Source: Desulfobacteraceae bacterium | GTDB lineage: Bacteria; Desulfobacterota; Desulfobacteria; Desulfobacterales; Desulfosarcinaceae | DNA: 64,000 nt | NCBI GenBank assembly: GCA_027068085.1 | Contig: JAMOUQ010000017.1 | Coordinates: 62,001-126,000 of the forward strand | Direction of reading: 5' to 3' | Shown here: positions 35,358 to 44,076 of the stretch, piece by piece | Layout: every line of letters starts with the position of its first letter | Position numbering within the stretch: the first letter of the stretch is position 1 | Notes under the pieces: generated by a model | What the model was told of the DNA's origin: nothing | The model's input: only the letters and a program-made list of their open reading frames with translations | Databases searched by the model: none | Translations under genes and position numbers: made by a program

Positions 35358-36446
35358 TTACTCCTTTATTTTCGAAAAACCGGGTATCAGGGTCTGGGTG
35401 CTTATCACCCCGCTGATCTGGCGGATGTTGTCCTGAACGAAATGGGCGATGATTTCAGAATCCGAGGCCAGCAGGTCGCGGGTAAGGACTATTTTCACGA
35501 TCAGGTCGACATCGCCGTGGACCGAGTGGATTTCCCTTACCTCTTCCAGGGCAAAAAGCTTGTCCATTATCCGGTTTTCGTTGCGTGCCCGGATGTTGAT
35601 CAGGACAAAAGCCGTTACCTGGCGCTTCATTTCAGGGTATTCGAATTCTTTTTTCTCTGCCATTTTTTTTCGGAACTCCTCCATGTCCTTGGGAATCAGG
35701 CGGTCGATGCCGATTCCGTACTTGCGTTCCTGCCCCCTGGCCCATTGCTGGTGAGAAATATAGGCGTAAAGGTCGTCCGGGGTTCTGCCTGTAAAACGGG
35801 AGATCAGATTGCCCTTTTCGATTATGGTCCGCAAAGGACGGTAGATTGTACGATACCAGTCGGAAGCGGCGTTTTTGAACGACACGGGACCTTCATGGGC
35901 GCTTTCAAGGCAGCGGCGATGTTCCTCGATTTGAGCCGCCAGCAAATCGTATTGACCCAGTTCGGTCAGCTCTATGGTGTTTGACAGGCCGGTTTTGTCG
36001 TGGAAGGCTGTTTTTTCCCGGTAGAGGATATTTTCCAGGGTGTTTTTGGATGGAATGAACTCCAGTATCCGGGCCTCGATCTGCCTGCGGCCCAGTTGTC
36101 TGGAGGCGGCTATGCGATGGTTGCCGTCCAGGACATAATATTCGTCCTTGATCTGATATAGTTTGACCGGCGGAAGCTTGCGGCCCTGACGCATCAGGGC
36201 CTTGACCCGTTCCAGCCGTTCACCGGGCAGGTGCTGGCGGGGCCGGAAACTCCGGTCAAAATCGTGGTAGCGCCCGACGCTGCCCACGATCCGCTCCAGG
36301 GCCACGGTTTTCACCCCACGCTCGATGGTTTCGAAGGCGCCCTGGCTGAGCCGGTTTTCTTCGAAAGATTTTGCCTGCTTTTGGCGTGGGCCGCGAAGCT
36401 TATTTATCCAGGCCAGCAGGGGTGATGTGGAGGAAAAAGTGCCCAT
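35358..36446 (-). CDS. ParB-like (DUF4032-type) protein with C-terminal Lrp/AsnC RAM domain
   Basis: A 362-residue protein. The N-terminal half includes a ParB/Srx-like motif VLDGNHRIAASRQLG after LERIVGSVGRYHDFDR. It is followed by a DUF4032-like region (LTELGQYDLLAAQIEEHR...PVSFKNAASDWYRTIYRPL). The last 85 residues (AFVLINIRARNENRIMDKLF...SVHGDVDLIVKIVL) form an Lrp/AsnC ligand-binding RAM domain without the DNA-binding half. It may be a small-molecule-responsive ParB-fold protein (nucleotide hydrolase or nuclease); that is inference. The start lies 47 bp inside the metallophosphoesterase gene, so the two are coupled. Confidence 0.75.
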   Translation of the reverse strand: MGTFSSTSPLLAWINKLRGPRQKQAKSFEENRLSQGAFETIERGVKTVALERIVGSVGRYHDFDRSFRPRQHLPGERLERVKALMRQGRKLPPVKLYQIKDEYYVLDGNHRIAASRQLGRRQIEARILEFIPSKNTLENILYREKTAFHDKTGLSNTIELTELGQYDLLAAQIEEHRRCLESAHEGPVSFKNAASDWYRTIYRPLRTIIEKGNLISRFTGRTPDDLYAYISHQQWARGQERKYGIGIDRLIPKDMEEFRKKMAEKKEFEYPEMKRQVTAFVLINIRARNENRIMDKLFALEEVREIHSVHGDVDLIVKIVLTRDLLASDSEIIAHFVQDNIRQISGVISTQTLIPGFSKIKE

Positions 36447-37008
36447 AGCAGTTGATCACCTGTGTTTGCCCGCACAAAGTGGCTCTTTGGGCCGGATCCT
36501 TGAAATCGGCATGGATGTGGCCATGCAGCCAGAAGCGCGGTTTATGCTGCTCTATGACCTTGTGGAAACAATTGAAACCCTTGTGGCACCGGTCGGCCCG
36601 GTCGTGGACATGACGCGGTGGGGCATGGGACACGACGATGTCTATTTTGCCGGCCCGTTTCAGCCCCGGCTTGATCCGGCGGATTATCCGTTTCATTTCA
36701 ATGTCCCGGTACTGGGCGGGCCCTCCGTTGTACCAGCGCGATCCTTCCAGACCGGCCAGGATCAGTCCGCCATGCTCGATCACCCTGGCGTGCAAGTTGG
36801 TGCAACCGGCCAGGCTCCGGTGTGGATAGCGCAGGTCGTGATTTCCCCGCACATAGAAGACCGGCGCCCGGAAACGGCGGCCCAGCCGGTACAGGTATTC
36901 CGGAGGAAGGTCGCCACAGCCCAGAATCAGGTCGACCGCCGGCCGCCGGTTGTCAGGGCCGTTTACCAGATCCTCCACCACGATATCGGAAACAGCCAGA
37001 ATCTGCAT
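36400..37008 (-). CDS. Calcineurin-like metallophosphoesterase
   Basis: A 202-residue protein from the ATG at 37008 (MQILAVSDIVVE). Metal-binding blocks in order are SDIV, LGCGDLP, VRGNHDLRY, VSHAPPRHVHD and LHGHIHA. The first block has Asp but lacks the His of the usual DxH, as in a known subgroup of these enzymes. The substrate is unknown. The frame is open upstream to 37128, but that part reads as non-coding. It overlaps the following RAM-domain gene by 47 bp. Confidence 0.85.
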   Translation of the reverse strand: MQILAVSDIVVEDLVNGPDNRRPAVDLILGCGDLPPEYLYRLGRRFRAPVFYVRGNHDLRYPHRSLAGCTNLHARVIEHGGLILAGLEGSRWYNGGPAQYRDIEMKRIIRRIKPGLKRAGKIDIVVSHAPPRHVHDRADRCHKGFNCFHKVIEQHKPRFWLHGHIHADFKDPAQRATLCGQTQVINCYGHFFLHITPAGLDK

Positions 37009-37121
37009 GACAGCGACTATATCCCATCGGGGCCGGCTTTGCAAAAGCATAAGGTATGGCAGCCGCTTTACGAAGCCGGCACGGCTGACAGGTCGATAAA
37101 AAATTGAAGCCGTCAGATGTT

Positions 37122-37150
37122 TTGACAATAATTACTTTCTAAATTAGAAT
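37122..37150 (+). promoter_or_regulatory. Sigma70-type promoter for the DUF4388/DUF1566 gene
   Basis: TTGACA (37122-37127), a 17-bp spacer and TAGAAT (37145-37150). It lies about 78 bp before the start codon, in an AT-rich divergent region. Confidence 0.7.
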
Positions 37151-37227
37151 GGCTTGATTCATAAAGTAATTTCATATTGACGATCTTGCCGGGGGGATTT
37201 TGACTTGATTGCCCCAGGAGCAGGCCT

Positions 37228-39723
37228 ATGATTGAACAGCTTGTGGATCAGATTCTGACCAGTCAAAGCAAAGAGATCGATGATCTGAAAACCCACATTA
37301 AGACCCTGAAGGGGTTCTTGGAACTGATCCAGAAAATTGACGGCCTGAAAAATATCAACAAGCGTTTCTACGAAGAGTCCCGCAGCCTTTACCAGGTTAC
37401 GGCGGTGGGCCACAGCATTGAGGCCCTGGAAAGGCTGCTGAGTGAATTTTTCGGTCCCCCCGTCAAGCCCGCCGGTAAATCAACGCCCCGCAAATTACGC
37501 AAGCAATCCACGGTAGTCTATCTCGGCGGCATCCAGAAGGATCAGTCCCTTTTCATCAAGAAGCTGAAAACCGGTGAATTCTACGGAGCCCTGTGGCCCT
37601 GGCAGCGTAACAAGAAAAAGATCGAGATCCACCTGGGATATTGTTCGGACTGGATGACCGACAGCGACTACGCCCAGCTTGAAACCCTGGTGAAAAAGAC
37701 CATCAGCCGCCGGACTTTCCAGCAGATGGAAGCCGGTGTGGGCGGCAAGATAAAGGGCATCAGCCTGCCTTCATTTCTCCAGATGTCCGAGATGGAAAAG
37801 TCCAATTTCACATTGAAAGTGGTTGCCGGTGAAAACATGGGCTATTTGTATCTGAAAGAAGGCAGCCTGATTGCGGCCCAGGTGGACGAGATGACCGGCA
37901 GGGAGGCTGCATACCGGATAATCAGCTGGGATGAACCCATAATCGAAATTCAGCCTCCGGACGAAAGCAAGAGCGACGAAATAAAGCAGCCCTTGATGCA
38001 CGTGCTGATGGAAAGCCTCAAGATGAAAGACGAGGCCGCCTACCGGCAACCTCCCGCGGGGGAAGCTATTGGCCCGGACCACAGCCCGCCCCCGGAAGAT
38101 GGCAGGGGCCGGAAGCCGGGCAGACCGATCGTAAAGCTGGAGCGTGCACCGGCGCCGCCACCGGTCAAGGACCGTTCCGGCCTGGTTCGCAAGGTGGTCT
38201 GGAGCATCGTGGGCCTGCTGGTGGTGGCGGTGGGTGCGGCCAGTTACTATTTCCACGTTTCGGCCAACCGCAGTGCGGACAGGTTTGCAAAATTTATTGC
38301 CAGGGCCGATTCCACCGAGTCTGCCCGGCAGCGCCTGGACATGCTGGAGAACTTTCTGAAAAAACATCCCAATACGGCCTGGCGGAAGCAGCTCCAACAG
38401 CGGATTGAAGATGCCCGGGAACAGATCGAGGACCAGGAGTATGAACAGACCACCCTCAAGGTGAGCAGTCTTCCGCTTGATGAGAACTACGAAAAGAAAG
38501 CCATCGAAATTTATACCGAATTTCTGAAAAAACATCCCGACAGCCGTCATATCGACCGTATCAACAAGGCCATTGCCGGAATCAAGGATTTGCTCGACCA
38601 GTATTACTACCAGGAACTTCAGCAGGCCGCCCGGCTCGATTTCGCCCAGCGGCTGCGGGTCTACCGTGAATACCTGGAACGTTTCCCCCGGGGCCGCTAC
38701 CGCCGGGATGTCCAGATTCTGATCGATGAAATGGCCGACGACTATCTGGCTTTTCTGAAGCAGCAGGCCGCCGTATGTATCGAGCAGCGCCGCTGGGATG
38801 ACTGCCTGGCCAAGTGCGATGTCTTCATAAAAGCCTTCAGCGGAAGCCCCAAGGCATGGCAGGCCGAAGAGATCCGCAAGAAGGTGGCCGACAGCCGCGA
38901 CTGGTGGAAGCTCAAGAACCGTATCCTTGAAGCCGGGGACGATTTCAAGACAATACGTGATTTGCTGCAAGCCTATCTGAAGGAAAATCCCGACAGTACT
39001 GTCAGGTCCGAAGTGGAAGCCGAGCTGAAAAAGACCGAGGTGAAACTCAGGGAAAAGAACGCATGGCTGGCATTGCAAAGACAGGCCCATGATGAACACC
39101 GGCCCATCGATGAGCGCATCCGGAGGCTGAAGCTTTTCCTGGCCAAGAACAAGAACGGTCCGTATGCATCCGACGCCCGGGACCTGCTGGAGGCTTTGAT
39201 ACAACAGCGCGGCCGCATTCTGGCAGCCCGCAGAATGGAGGCAAAACGCAAGGAACTGGAAGAACGGAAACGGCAGCAGCGACTGGAGCTCCGGAGACGG
39301 CAAAGACGGCTTGCCGCTTTGCGGCGGGAGATGATCGCCAAGCTCGAAAAGACGGGACGTTTCGTGCCCAACGGAGACGAAACGGTTACCGACAAAGTTA
39401 CGGGCCTTACCTGGTGCGTGCTGGATTCTTTCCAGGAACTGGAAGGTTGTCTCAACTACAAAGAGGCCTTAAGCTACGTTAAAAGCCTGAGTGCCGGCGG
39501 CTATACCGATTGGCGTCTTCCCACGGCCAGCGAACTGGCATCCATATACAAACAGGCTCCGTTTTTCCCGCAAAGCGGGGCCAAATGGTACTGGTCGTCG
39601 GAAGCCTACGTCAAGGGTTATTATTCGGTGGCCAACATCGTGACCGCCAAGCGGGAAACGGTTTTCGAAAGGCTCTTCAAGCGCCAGGATCAGTGCGGGG
39701 CCGTGCGGGCGGTGCGTCCCTGA
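37228..39723 (+). CDS. Membrane protein: DUF4388 - TM - helical repeats - DUF1566
   Basis: An 831-residue protein of unusual architecture. The N-terminal helix (1-80) and a small domain (about 90-170) are followed by a DUF4388-like domain (about 175-265; GKIKGISLPSFLQMSEMEKS...GYLYLKEGSLIAAQVDEMTG...). A Pro-rich linker and a single TM (about 322-344) follow. Outside come repeats of about 50 residues with the pattern LENFLKKHPN / YTEFLKKHPDS / YREYLERFPRG (about 350-640), a Lys/Arg/Glu coiled coil, and a C-terminal DUF1566 domain (about 710-831; VTDKVTGLTWCV, GGYTDWRLPTASELASI, YWSSE, GAVRAVRP). It probably links a cytoplasmic DUF4388 sensor to the periplasm. The function is unknown. Confidence 0.8.
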   Translation: MIEQLVDQILTSQSKEIDDLKTHIKTLKGFLELIQKIDGLKNINKRFYEESRSLYQVTAVGHSIEALERLLSEFFGPPVKPAGKSTPRKLRKQSTVVYLGGIQKDQSLFIKKLKTGEFYGALWPWQRNKKKIEIHLGYCSDWMTDSDYAQLETLVKKTISRRTFQQMEAGVGGKIKGISLPSFLQMSEMEKSNFTLKVVAGENMGYLYLKEGSLIAAQVDEMTGREAAYRIISWDEPIIEIQPPDESKSDEIKQPLMHVLMESLKMKDEAAYRQPPAGEAIGPDHSPPPEDGRGRKPGRPIVKLERAPAPPPVKDRSGLVRKVVWSIVGLLVVAVGAASYYFHVSANRSADRFAKFIARADSTESARQRLDMLENFLKKHPNTAWRKQLQQRIEDAREQIEDQEYEQTTLKVSSLPLDENYEKKAIEIYTEFLKKHPDSRHIDRINKAIAGIKDLLDQYYYQELQQAARLDFAQRLRVYREYLERFPRGRYRRDVQILIDEMADDYLAFLKQQAAVCIEQRRWDDCLAKCDVFIKAFSGSPKAWQAEEIRKKVADSRDWWKLKNRILEAGDDFKTIRDLLQAYLKENPDSTVRSEVEAELKKTEVKLREKNAWLALQRQAHDEHRPIDERIRRLKLFLAKNKNGPYASDARDLLEALIQQRGRILAARRMEAKRKELEERKRQQRLELRRRQRRLAALRREMIAKLEKTGRFVPNGDETVTDKVTGLTWCVLDSFQELEGCLNYKEALSYVKSLSAGGYTDWRLPTASELASIYKQAPFFPQSGAKWYWSSEAYVKGYYSVANIVTAKRETVFERLFKRQDQCGAVRAVRP

Positions 39724-39742
39724 GCCTTTGGCCAGATTATCA

Positions 39743-39771
39743 TTGAATCTTGAATCAGAAACGGCTATAGC
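39743..39771 (+). promoter_or_regulatory. Candidate promoter for the cytochrome gene
   Basis: TTGAAT (39743-39748), 17 bp and TATAGC (39766-39771). It would leave a leader of about 190 nt before the cytochrome start. Confidence 0.5.
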
Positions 39772-39970
39772 AGAAGCTATTCGTTGGCAGGCTCACAAAA
39801 AGAGACCTAAGCCGAGCGTTTCGCGTTTCGGTTATCTATGTAAAGAGGGATGTGTTTCCGGCAAAATGACACATCTGCCGGCAAGTGGCCGACGCAGCAC
39901 GAAAACACCGTGTGACTTGCTGAACACAAGTAACCTGAATTTGAAACGCCCGGTTCGGGAGGGAGGAAGG

Positions 39971-40441
39971 ATGAAGTCTACACGTGTTTGGATCGTTGCC
40001 GTTTTTGTCGTGCTCTTTGTCGCCGGGAGCATGGGGCCGGTTTTGGCTCAGGAAGACCGGATGATCGTTCCTTTGGGCAGTTTTTCCATCAACCCTCCGT
40101 CCGAGGGCCAGCGCAGCGCTGTGCAATTTCCCCATTCGGCGCATTTCGATTATTCATGCAAGCAGTGCCATCACAAATGGAAGGGCGATGAGCCGATCGT
40201 CGGCTGTATGACCCAGGGATGTCATGACCTCGAGCAGCTGCCAAAAAAAGAGGCCGGCAAAAAGATCGATCCGGCTTTGAGGATACGTTATTTCAAAAAC
40301 GCATTTCACAAGCAGTGCATCGGATGCCACCGTCAGATCAAGCTGAACAATAAAAAGCTTGAGATGACCCGTGCCGGTATCGAGGGCCGCCTGCCGGCCA
40401 CCGGTCCCACCGGTTGCAAAGGCTGCCATCTGCCTGAATAG
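39971..40441 (+). CDS. Periplasmic tetraheme cytochrome c3-type protein
   Basis: A 156-residue protein with a signal peptide (MKSTRVWIVAVFVVLFVAGS..VLA). Four heme attachment sites are present: CKQCH, CMTQGCH (the CX4CH type found in cytochrome c3), CIGCH and CKGCH. Additional histidines (FPHSAHF, KNAFHK) can serve as distal ligands. Class III cytochromes carry electrons between periplasmic hydrogenases or formate dehydrogenases and membrane complexes in sulfate reducers and related anaerobes. No partner is adjacent. The ATG at 39971 follows GGGAGGAAGG. Confidence 0.9.
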   Translation: MKSTRVWIVAVFVVLFVAGSMGPVLAQEDRMIVPLGSFSINPPSEGQRSAVQFPHSAHFDYSCKQCHHKWKGDEPIVGCMTQGCHDLEQLPKKEAGKKIDPALRIRYFKNAFHKQCIGCHRQIKLNNKKLEMTRAGIEGRLPATGPTGCKGCHLPE

Positions 40442-40466
40442 CCGATGCAGCCTGCCGGCCGGATTT

Positions 40467-41099
40467 TCAGGTCCGCGAAATTCCCTTTTCAAAGATTTCG
40501 AAAGCGGTATGAAGGGTCTGCTTCAGGTAATCTTTACGGTGGTCGATGATTTTCTTGCTGGCTTCCCAAAGGACCACCCCTGAAAAAAGAGACCAGAATA
40601 TATCTGCCAGGGCATTGGGATGGCGGTCTATGTAATCTCCGTTGTCGATGCCTTCCTTGAAGATCTGGGCTATGGCTCCGATGGATTTGCGTGACAGATC
40701 CTTTATTTCGGCCAGCAATTCCGGTGAAAGGTTCTTAAGGGTTTCGCTGGACTGAAGATGGAACATGTTGATTATTATGAGCGGATCGAAGTCATAGACA
40801 TCGTGCATGGCCTCTATCAGGGCCCTAACTTTTTCCCTGGGAGCCAGGTCGGCTTCTTTGTGGACGTGGGTTACCCTGATGTACAGGTATTGGAGAATGC
40901 GCAGTGAAAGAGAGGCATACAATTCTTCTTTATTCTTGAAATAAAGATACAGAGTGCCGGGGCTCAGCTCGGCCTCGGTGGCGATGTCCTCCATGGTGGC
41001 CTTGTTGAAGCCTTTTTCGGAAAATACCCGTTTGGCCGCCACGATTATCTGCTGGCGCCGGCGCTCTTTTTCCCGTTCCTTGCGTTCTCTTATCCCCAT
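40467..41099 (-). CDS. TetR-family transcriptional regulator
   Basis: A 210-residue protein. The N-terminal helix-turn-helix is clear ([36 protein letters not shown]) after a basic leader ([17 protein letters not shown]). The C-terminal ligand domain is all helical and not assignable to a ligand. It is convergent with the cytochrome gene (25 bp between stops), so that gene is not an obvious target. Autoregulation at its own promoter is the likeliest case. Confidence 0.9.
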   Translation of the reverse strand: MGIRERKEREKERRRQQIIVAAKRVFSEKGFNKATMEDIATEAELSPGTLYLYFKNKEELYASLSLRILQYLYIRVTHVHKEADLAPREKVRALIEAMHDVYDFDPLIIINMFHLQSSETLKNLSPELLAEIKDLSRKSIGAIAQIFKEGIDNGDYIDRHPNALADIFWSLFSGVVLWEASKKIIDHRKDYLKQTLHTAFEIFEKGISRT

Positions 41100-41441
41100 C
41101 GAATCAATCCTGAATTAAATTTAGTTATAAGAAACGCGCCTATAATTAATTCGGCTAATTTAGTCAAGTAAAACCGGCCTGAGAGTATCGGGCATGGATA
41201 CCACAGGAGTCTGGGGGCCGCAGATTGTCTGTTGCCCATGGCAGGAGCCCCGCTAAAATAACATATATCAGCCCAATGTCAATCAGTTGCTGAAGCATCT
41301 TCTGTCATTCCGGCGACCGGCATGAATGGAAAAGACAGGGTTGCCGGCCCGTTCGACTTGTGTCATTATTTTTCCGATTGCAAAAACCCGGTTGGGTTTT
41401 CCGCCAAGGCAAGGCGCCGGTCAGGCGACAGGGAGGAATGG
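41100..41441. promoter_or_regulatory. Divergent region with TetR gene promoter
   Basis: On the minus strand, TTGACT (41167-41162) and TATAGG (41144-41139) are separated by 17 bp, forming a good sigma70 promoter about 40 bp before the TetR gene. AATTTAGT occurs twice (about 41119 and 41157), and TTATA/TATAA half-sites flank the -10. These are possible TetR operators. The remaining 250 bp toward the YbaK gene show nothing clear. Confidence 0.6.
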
Positions 41442-41921
41442 ATGCAAGAGCTGAAGGAAAGTTCCCGGAGGTTTCAGGAAGCAGTAGGCAAGCTTGGATT
41501 CCGGATTCAGGTCAAGCAGATGGAAAAATCGACCAGGACGGCCATCCAGGCGGCCGAGGCCGTGGGCTGCAGCACGGGCCAGATCGTAAAATCCCTGCTG
41601 TTTCAGGGCAAACGCAGCCGCAATCCTTATCTGGCCCTTGTCAGCGGCGTCAACCGGGTCGACCCGAAACGGCTGGAAGAGTTGGTGGGAGAGCCGGTGG
41701 CGATGGCGGATCCGGAGTTTGTCAGGCAGGTGACCGGTTTTGCCATCGGCGGCGTGCCGCCGGCCGGCCACAACCGGGAGATCGCCACCTTCATCGACCG
41801 GGATCTGCTGGGCCACCGGGTCCTGTGGGCGGCAGCCGGCACACCGAGTTCGATGTTCGCCATCGGATCCGAAGAACTGGTTGCCCTGACCGGGGGCCGG
41901 GTCGCGGTAATCAAATCCTGA
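41442..41921 (+). CDS. YbaK/ProX-type aminoacyl-tRNA deacylase
   Basis: A 159-residue protein with the YbaK/aaRS-associated domain: TAIQAAEAVGCSTGQIVKSLLF, VSGVNRVDPKRLEELVG, the conserved FAIGGVPPAGH and a C-terminal FAIGSEELVALTGG. Family members hydrolyse mischarged aminoacyl-tRNA, such as Cys- or Ala-tRNA-Pro. The ATG at 41442 is chosen because GGGAGGA lies 6 nt upstream and the homology begins there. The frame is open further upstream without a good ribosome binding site. Confidence 0.88.
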   Translation: MQELKESSRRFQEAVGKLGFRIQVKQMEKSTRTAIQAAEAVGCSTGQIVKSLLFQGKRSRNPYLALVSGVNRVDPKRLEELVGEPVAMADPEFVRQVTGFAIGGVPPAGHNREIATFIDRDLLGHRVLWAAAGTPSSMFAIGSEELVALTGGRVAVIKS

Positions 41922-41998
41922 ACCCACAGGCAAAGCGTTCAATCTCATTCAATCCCGGTTGAAAGAAGGCGGACTACCGTCTCCCGAAGTTATATTTT

Positions 41999-43981
41999 CT
42001 ACCCCAGATAGACAGTGAGAACATCCTGGCGCGGGTTGACGTGCTGGATGGTGACCTGGACGAGATCTTCGGGCCGCAGCTGGATCCCTCCGCCGGTGGC
42101 CAGTCCGCACTCCACCAGGTACTGGGTCAGAAGGATCGTATGGCCGTTGCGCCGTTTGGAAAGCACCAGGGCTTCTTGTTTGGTGCCGGTGCGCTGCTGG
42201 AGGAATTTCAGCAGCCAGTAGCGGTGGCGCCTGTATTGGAGCTGGGACACCTGGGACATGGGTGTCTCCAGGCGCTGGATTATCTCGTTTATCCGATTGT
42301 CGTCATAAGGTGGTTCCAGGCCGAGCATGGCTCTCAGTTGGCGCTGGGTGACAAGATCGGTATACTTGCGTATGGGCGAAGTCGCGGTAACGTAAGCTTC
42401 TACGCCCAGTCCGACGTGAGGTTCGGGCCGGCTGGACAGCAGGAAGCGGTTTAGGGATTTGCGCTGCATCCAGTTCTGGAACAAGGTGCCCTGGTCTCCC
42501 TGGTAGAGGCGCTTGCGCGGTTCTGCCTGGGAACGGAAGATGGCCGGAAGACCGCTGGCGGCCAGGGCCTTGGCTGCAAGTGAATTGGCCATGATCATTA
42601 TTTCTGCCACCAGCATGCGGGCCGGACTTTCGCGGTCTGTCCTGGTTACAAGCGGCTGACCGTTTGCATCCAGGCGGATGTTGATCTCGGGCAGGGTTAT
42701 CTGGACCGCTCCGCGGGCCAGCCTGTGCTGGCGGTAGTGCCGGGCAATGGTGTACAGGGCGGCCATTTCCGGTTCGCTTGCCACCAGCTCGTCGGCCTCC
42801 TGATATGTGAGCTGGCGCCCGATCCTGACAATGCTGGCAACGATCCGGCATTCCAGTATTTCCCCTGCGGCTGTCACTTTGATCAGGAAGCTTATGGCGG
42901 GACGGATCTGGCCCTGCTTCAGGCTGCACAGATCTTCCGACAGGCCCGATGGAAGCATGGGGATTTTGGCATCGGGCATGTAGATCGAACTGGCCCTTTC
43001 CATGGCCTGATGATCGATGGGATCGTCGAGCCTGACGTAATGGGCCACGTCGGTGATATGGACTCCCAGAAGGTAACAGTCCCCGTCCTTGACGATACTG
43101 ATGGCATCGTCGAAATCCGTGGTGGCCTGGCCGTCAATGGTGATCAGGGGCAACCCGGTCAGGTCCTGGCGGTGGCTCCAGTCCGGCCGGCCGGCGGTGG
43201 CGGCCAGGGCGTTGGTCTGGGCCACCACCCGGGAAGGGAAATCCGTCGGGGTCTGATAGCGGTGCAGGTCGAGGTTTTCGTCAGCCTGCCAGTGACCGAC
43301 GGCCACAAGGAAGTCAAAGATGGCTTCAGGGCCTTTGCCGCCGGCGTTTTTCAATATCTGGCGGGCCGTTTCAGGTTGCGGGCTGTTTTTTTCGTGCAGG
43401 TAATAGCCGGCCAGAATGGAAATCAGGGTTTCGGCGTTTTCCGGCCGCGATGCCGTTTTGCCGCCGAGCACGGCCCGCATCCAGCGCCCGCCCTGTTCGA
43501 TAAGGGCGGCCTTTTTGGCTTCTTCCCGGCGTTGCCTTTCAAGCTTTCTGAATTGTTCGGGAGAATAAGGGAAAAACCTGTCGGTGGCGAAACGGAAATA
43601 GAGGCGGTTGGCGAAAAAAGCCCTTATCACGGCCGATTCCTGGTCGTCGCCGGCATCTTCCGGGAAACACAGGGCCGCCATGGTCTTTAAATCGATCCAT
43701 TCCTGTTCGGGGTTGAGCACCTCCCACAGTTCTTTCACCTCTATCTGTTTTGCCAGTTCCCGGCGCCGGGCGGCAATGGCCTTCAGCTCTTTGACCAGCT
43801 TGTCCCGGCCCAGGGATGTGTCAAGGCGAAGCGATGAGGTGTGGCTCAGTCTTCCGGCAGACAGTTTGACTTCGCGGTTGTTTTCCGTCAGCAGCCGCAG
43901 GCGTGTTTTCCTGATCTCCAGGATTACGGCGCAGACGATCTTCTGACTGTCGATGAATTCGACTACGTTCCCAAGGTTCAT
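41999..43981 (-). CDS. RNB-domain exoribonuclease (RNase II family)
   Basis: A 660-residue protein with the RNB catalytic core. ITIDGQATTDFDDAISI contains the metal-binding aspartates. It is followed by HITDVAHYVRLDDPID, SSIYMPDAKIPMLP and TSPIRKYTDLVTQRQL. These enzymes degrade single-stranded RNA from the 3' end. An N-terminal OB-like region (about 1-60) is visible. The C-terminal S1 domain looks short or absent, as in small bacterial RNB proteins of the plant-like type. It is divergent from the ABC exporter genes. Confidence 0.9.
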   Translation of the reverse strand: MNLGNVVEFIDSQKIVCAVILEIRKTRLRLLTENNREVKLSAGRLSHTSSLRLDTSLGRDKLVKELKAIAARRRELAKQIEVKELWEVLNPEQEWIDLKTMAALCFPEDAGDDQESAVIRAFFANRLYFRFATDRFFPYSPEQFRKLERQRREEAKKAALIEQGGRWMRAVLGGKTASRPENAETLISILAGYYLHEKNSPQPETARQILKNAGGKGPEAIFDFLVAVGHWQADENLDLHRYQTPTDFPSRVVAQTNALAATAGRPDWSHRQDLTGLPLITIDGQATTDFDDAISIVKDGDCYLLGVHITDVAHYVRLDDPIDHQAMERASSIYMPDAKIPMLPSGLSEDLCSLKQGQIRPAISFLIKVTAAGEILECRIVASIVRIGRQLTYQEADELVASEPEMAALYTIARHYRQHRLARGAVQITLPEINIRLDANGQPLVTRTDRESPARMLVAEIMIMANSLAAKALAASGLPAIFRSQAEPRKRLYQGDQGTLFQNWMQRKSLNRFLLSSRPEPHVGLGVEAYVTATSPIRKYTDLVTQRQLRAMLGLEPPYDDNRINEIIQRLETPMSQVSQLQYRRHRYWLLKFLQQRTGTKQEALVLSKRRNGHTILLTQYLVECGLATGGGIQLRPEDLVQVTIQHVNPRQDVLTVYLG

Positions 43982-44076
43982 GACCGGCCATCATAACAAT
44001 CCACCCCTGGAAAGTCAACGCCCATCTGTTTTATAAAAACTTTTGAAATCAATGGGTTGACCGGTATGCGGACCGC

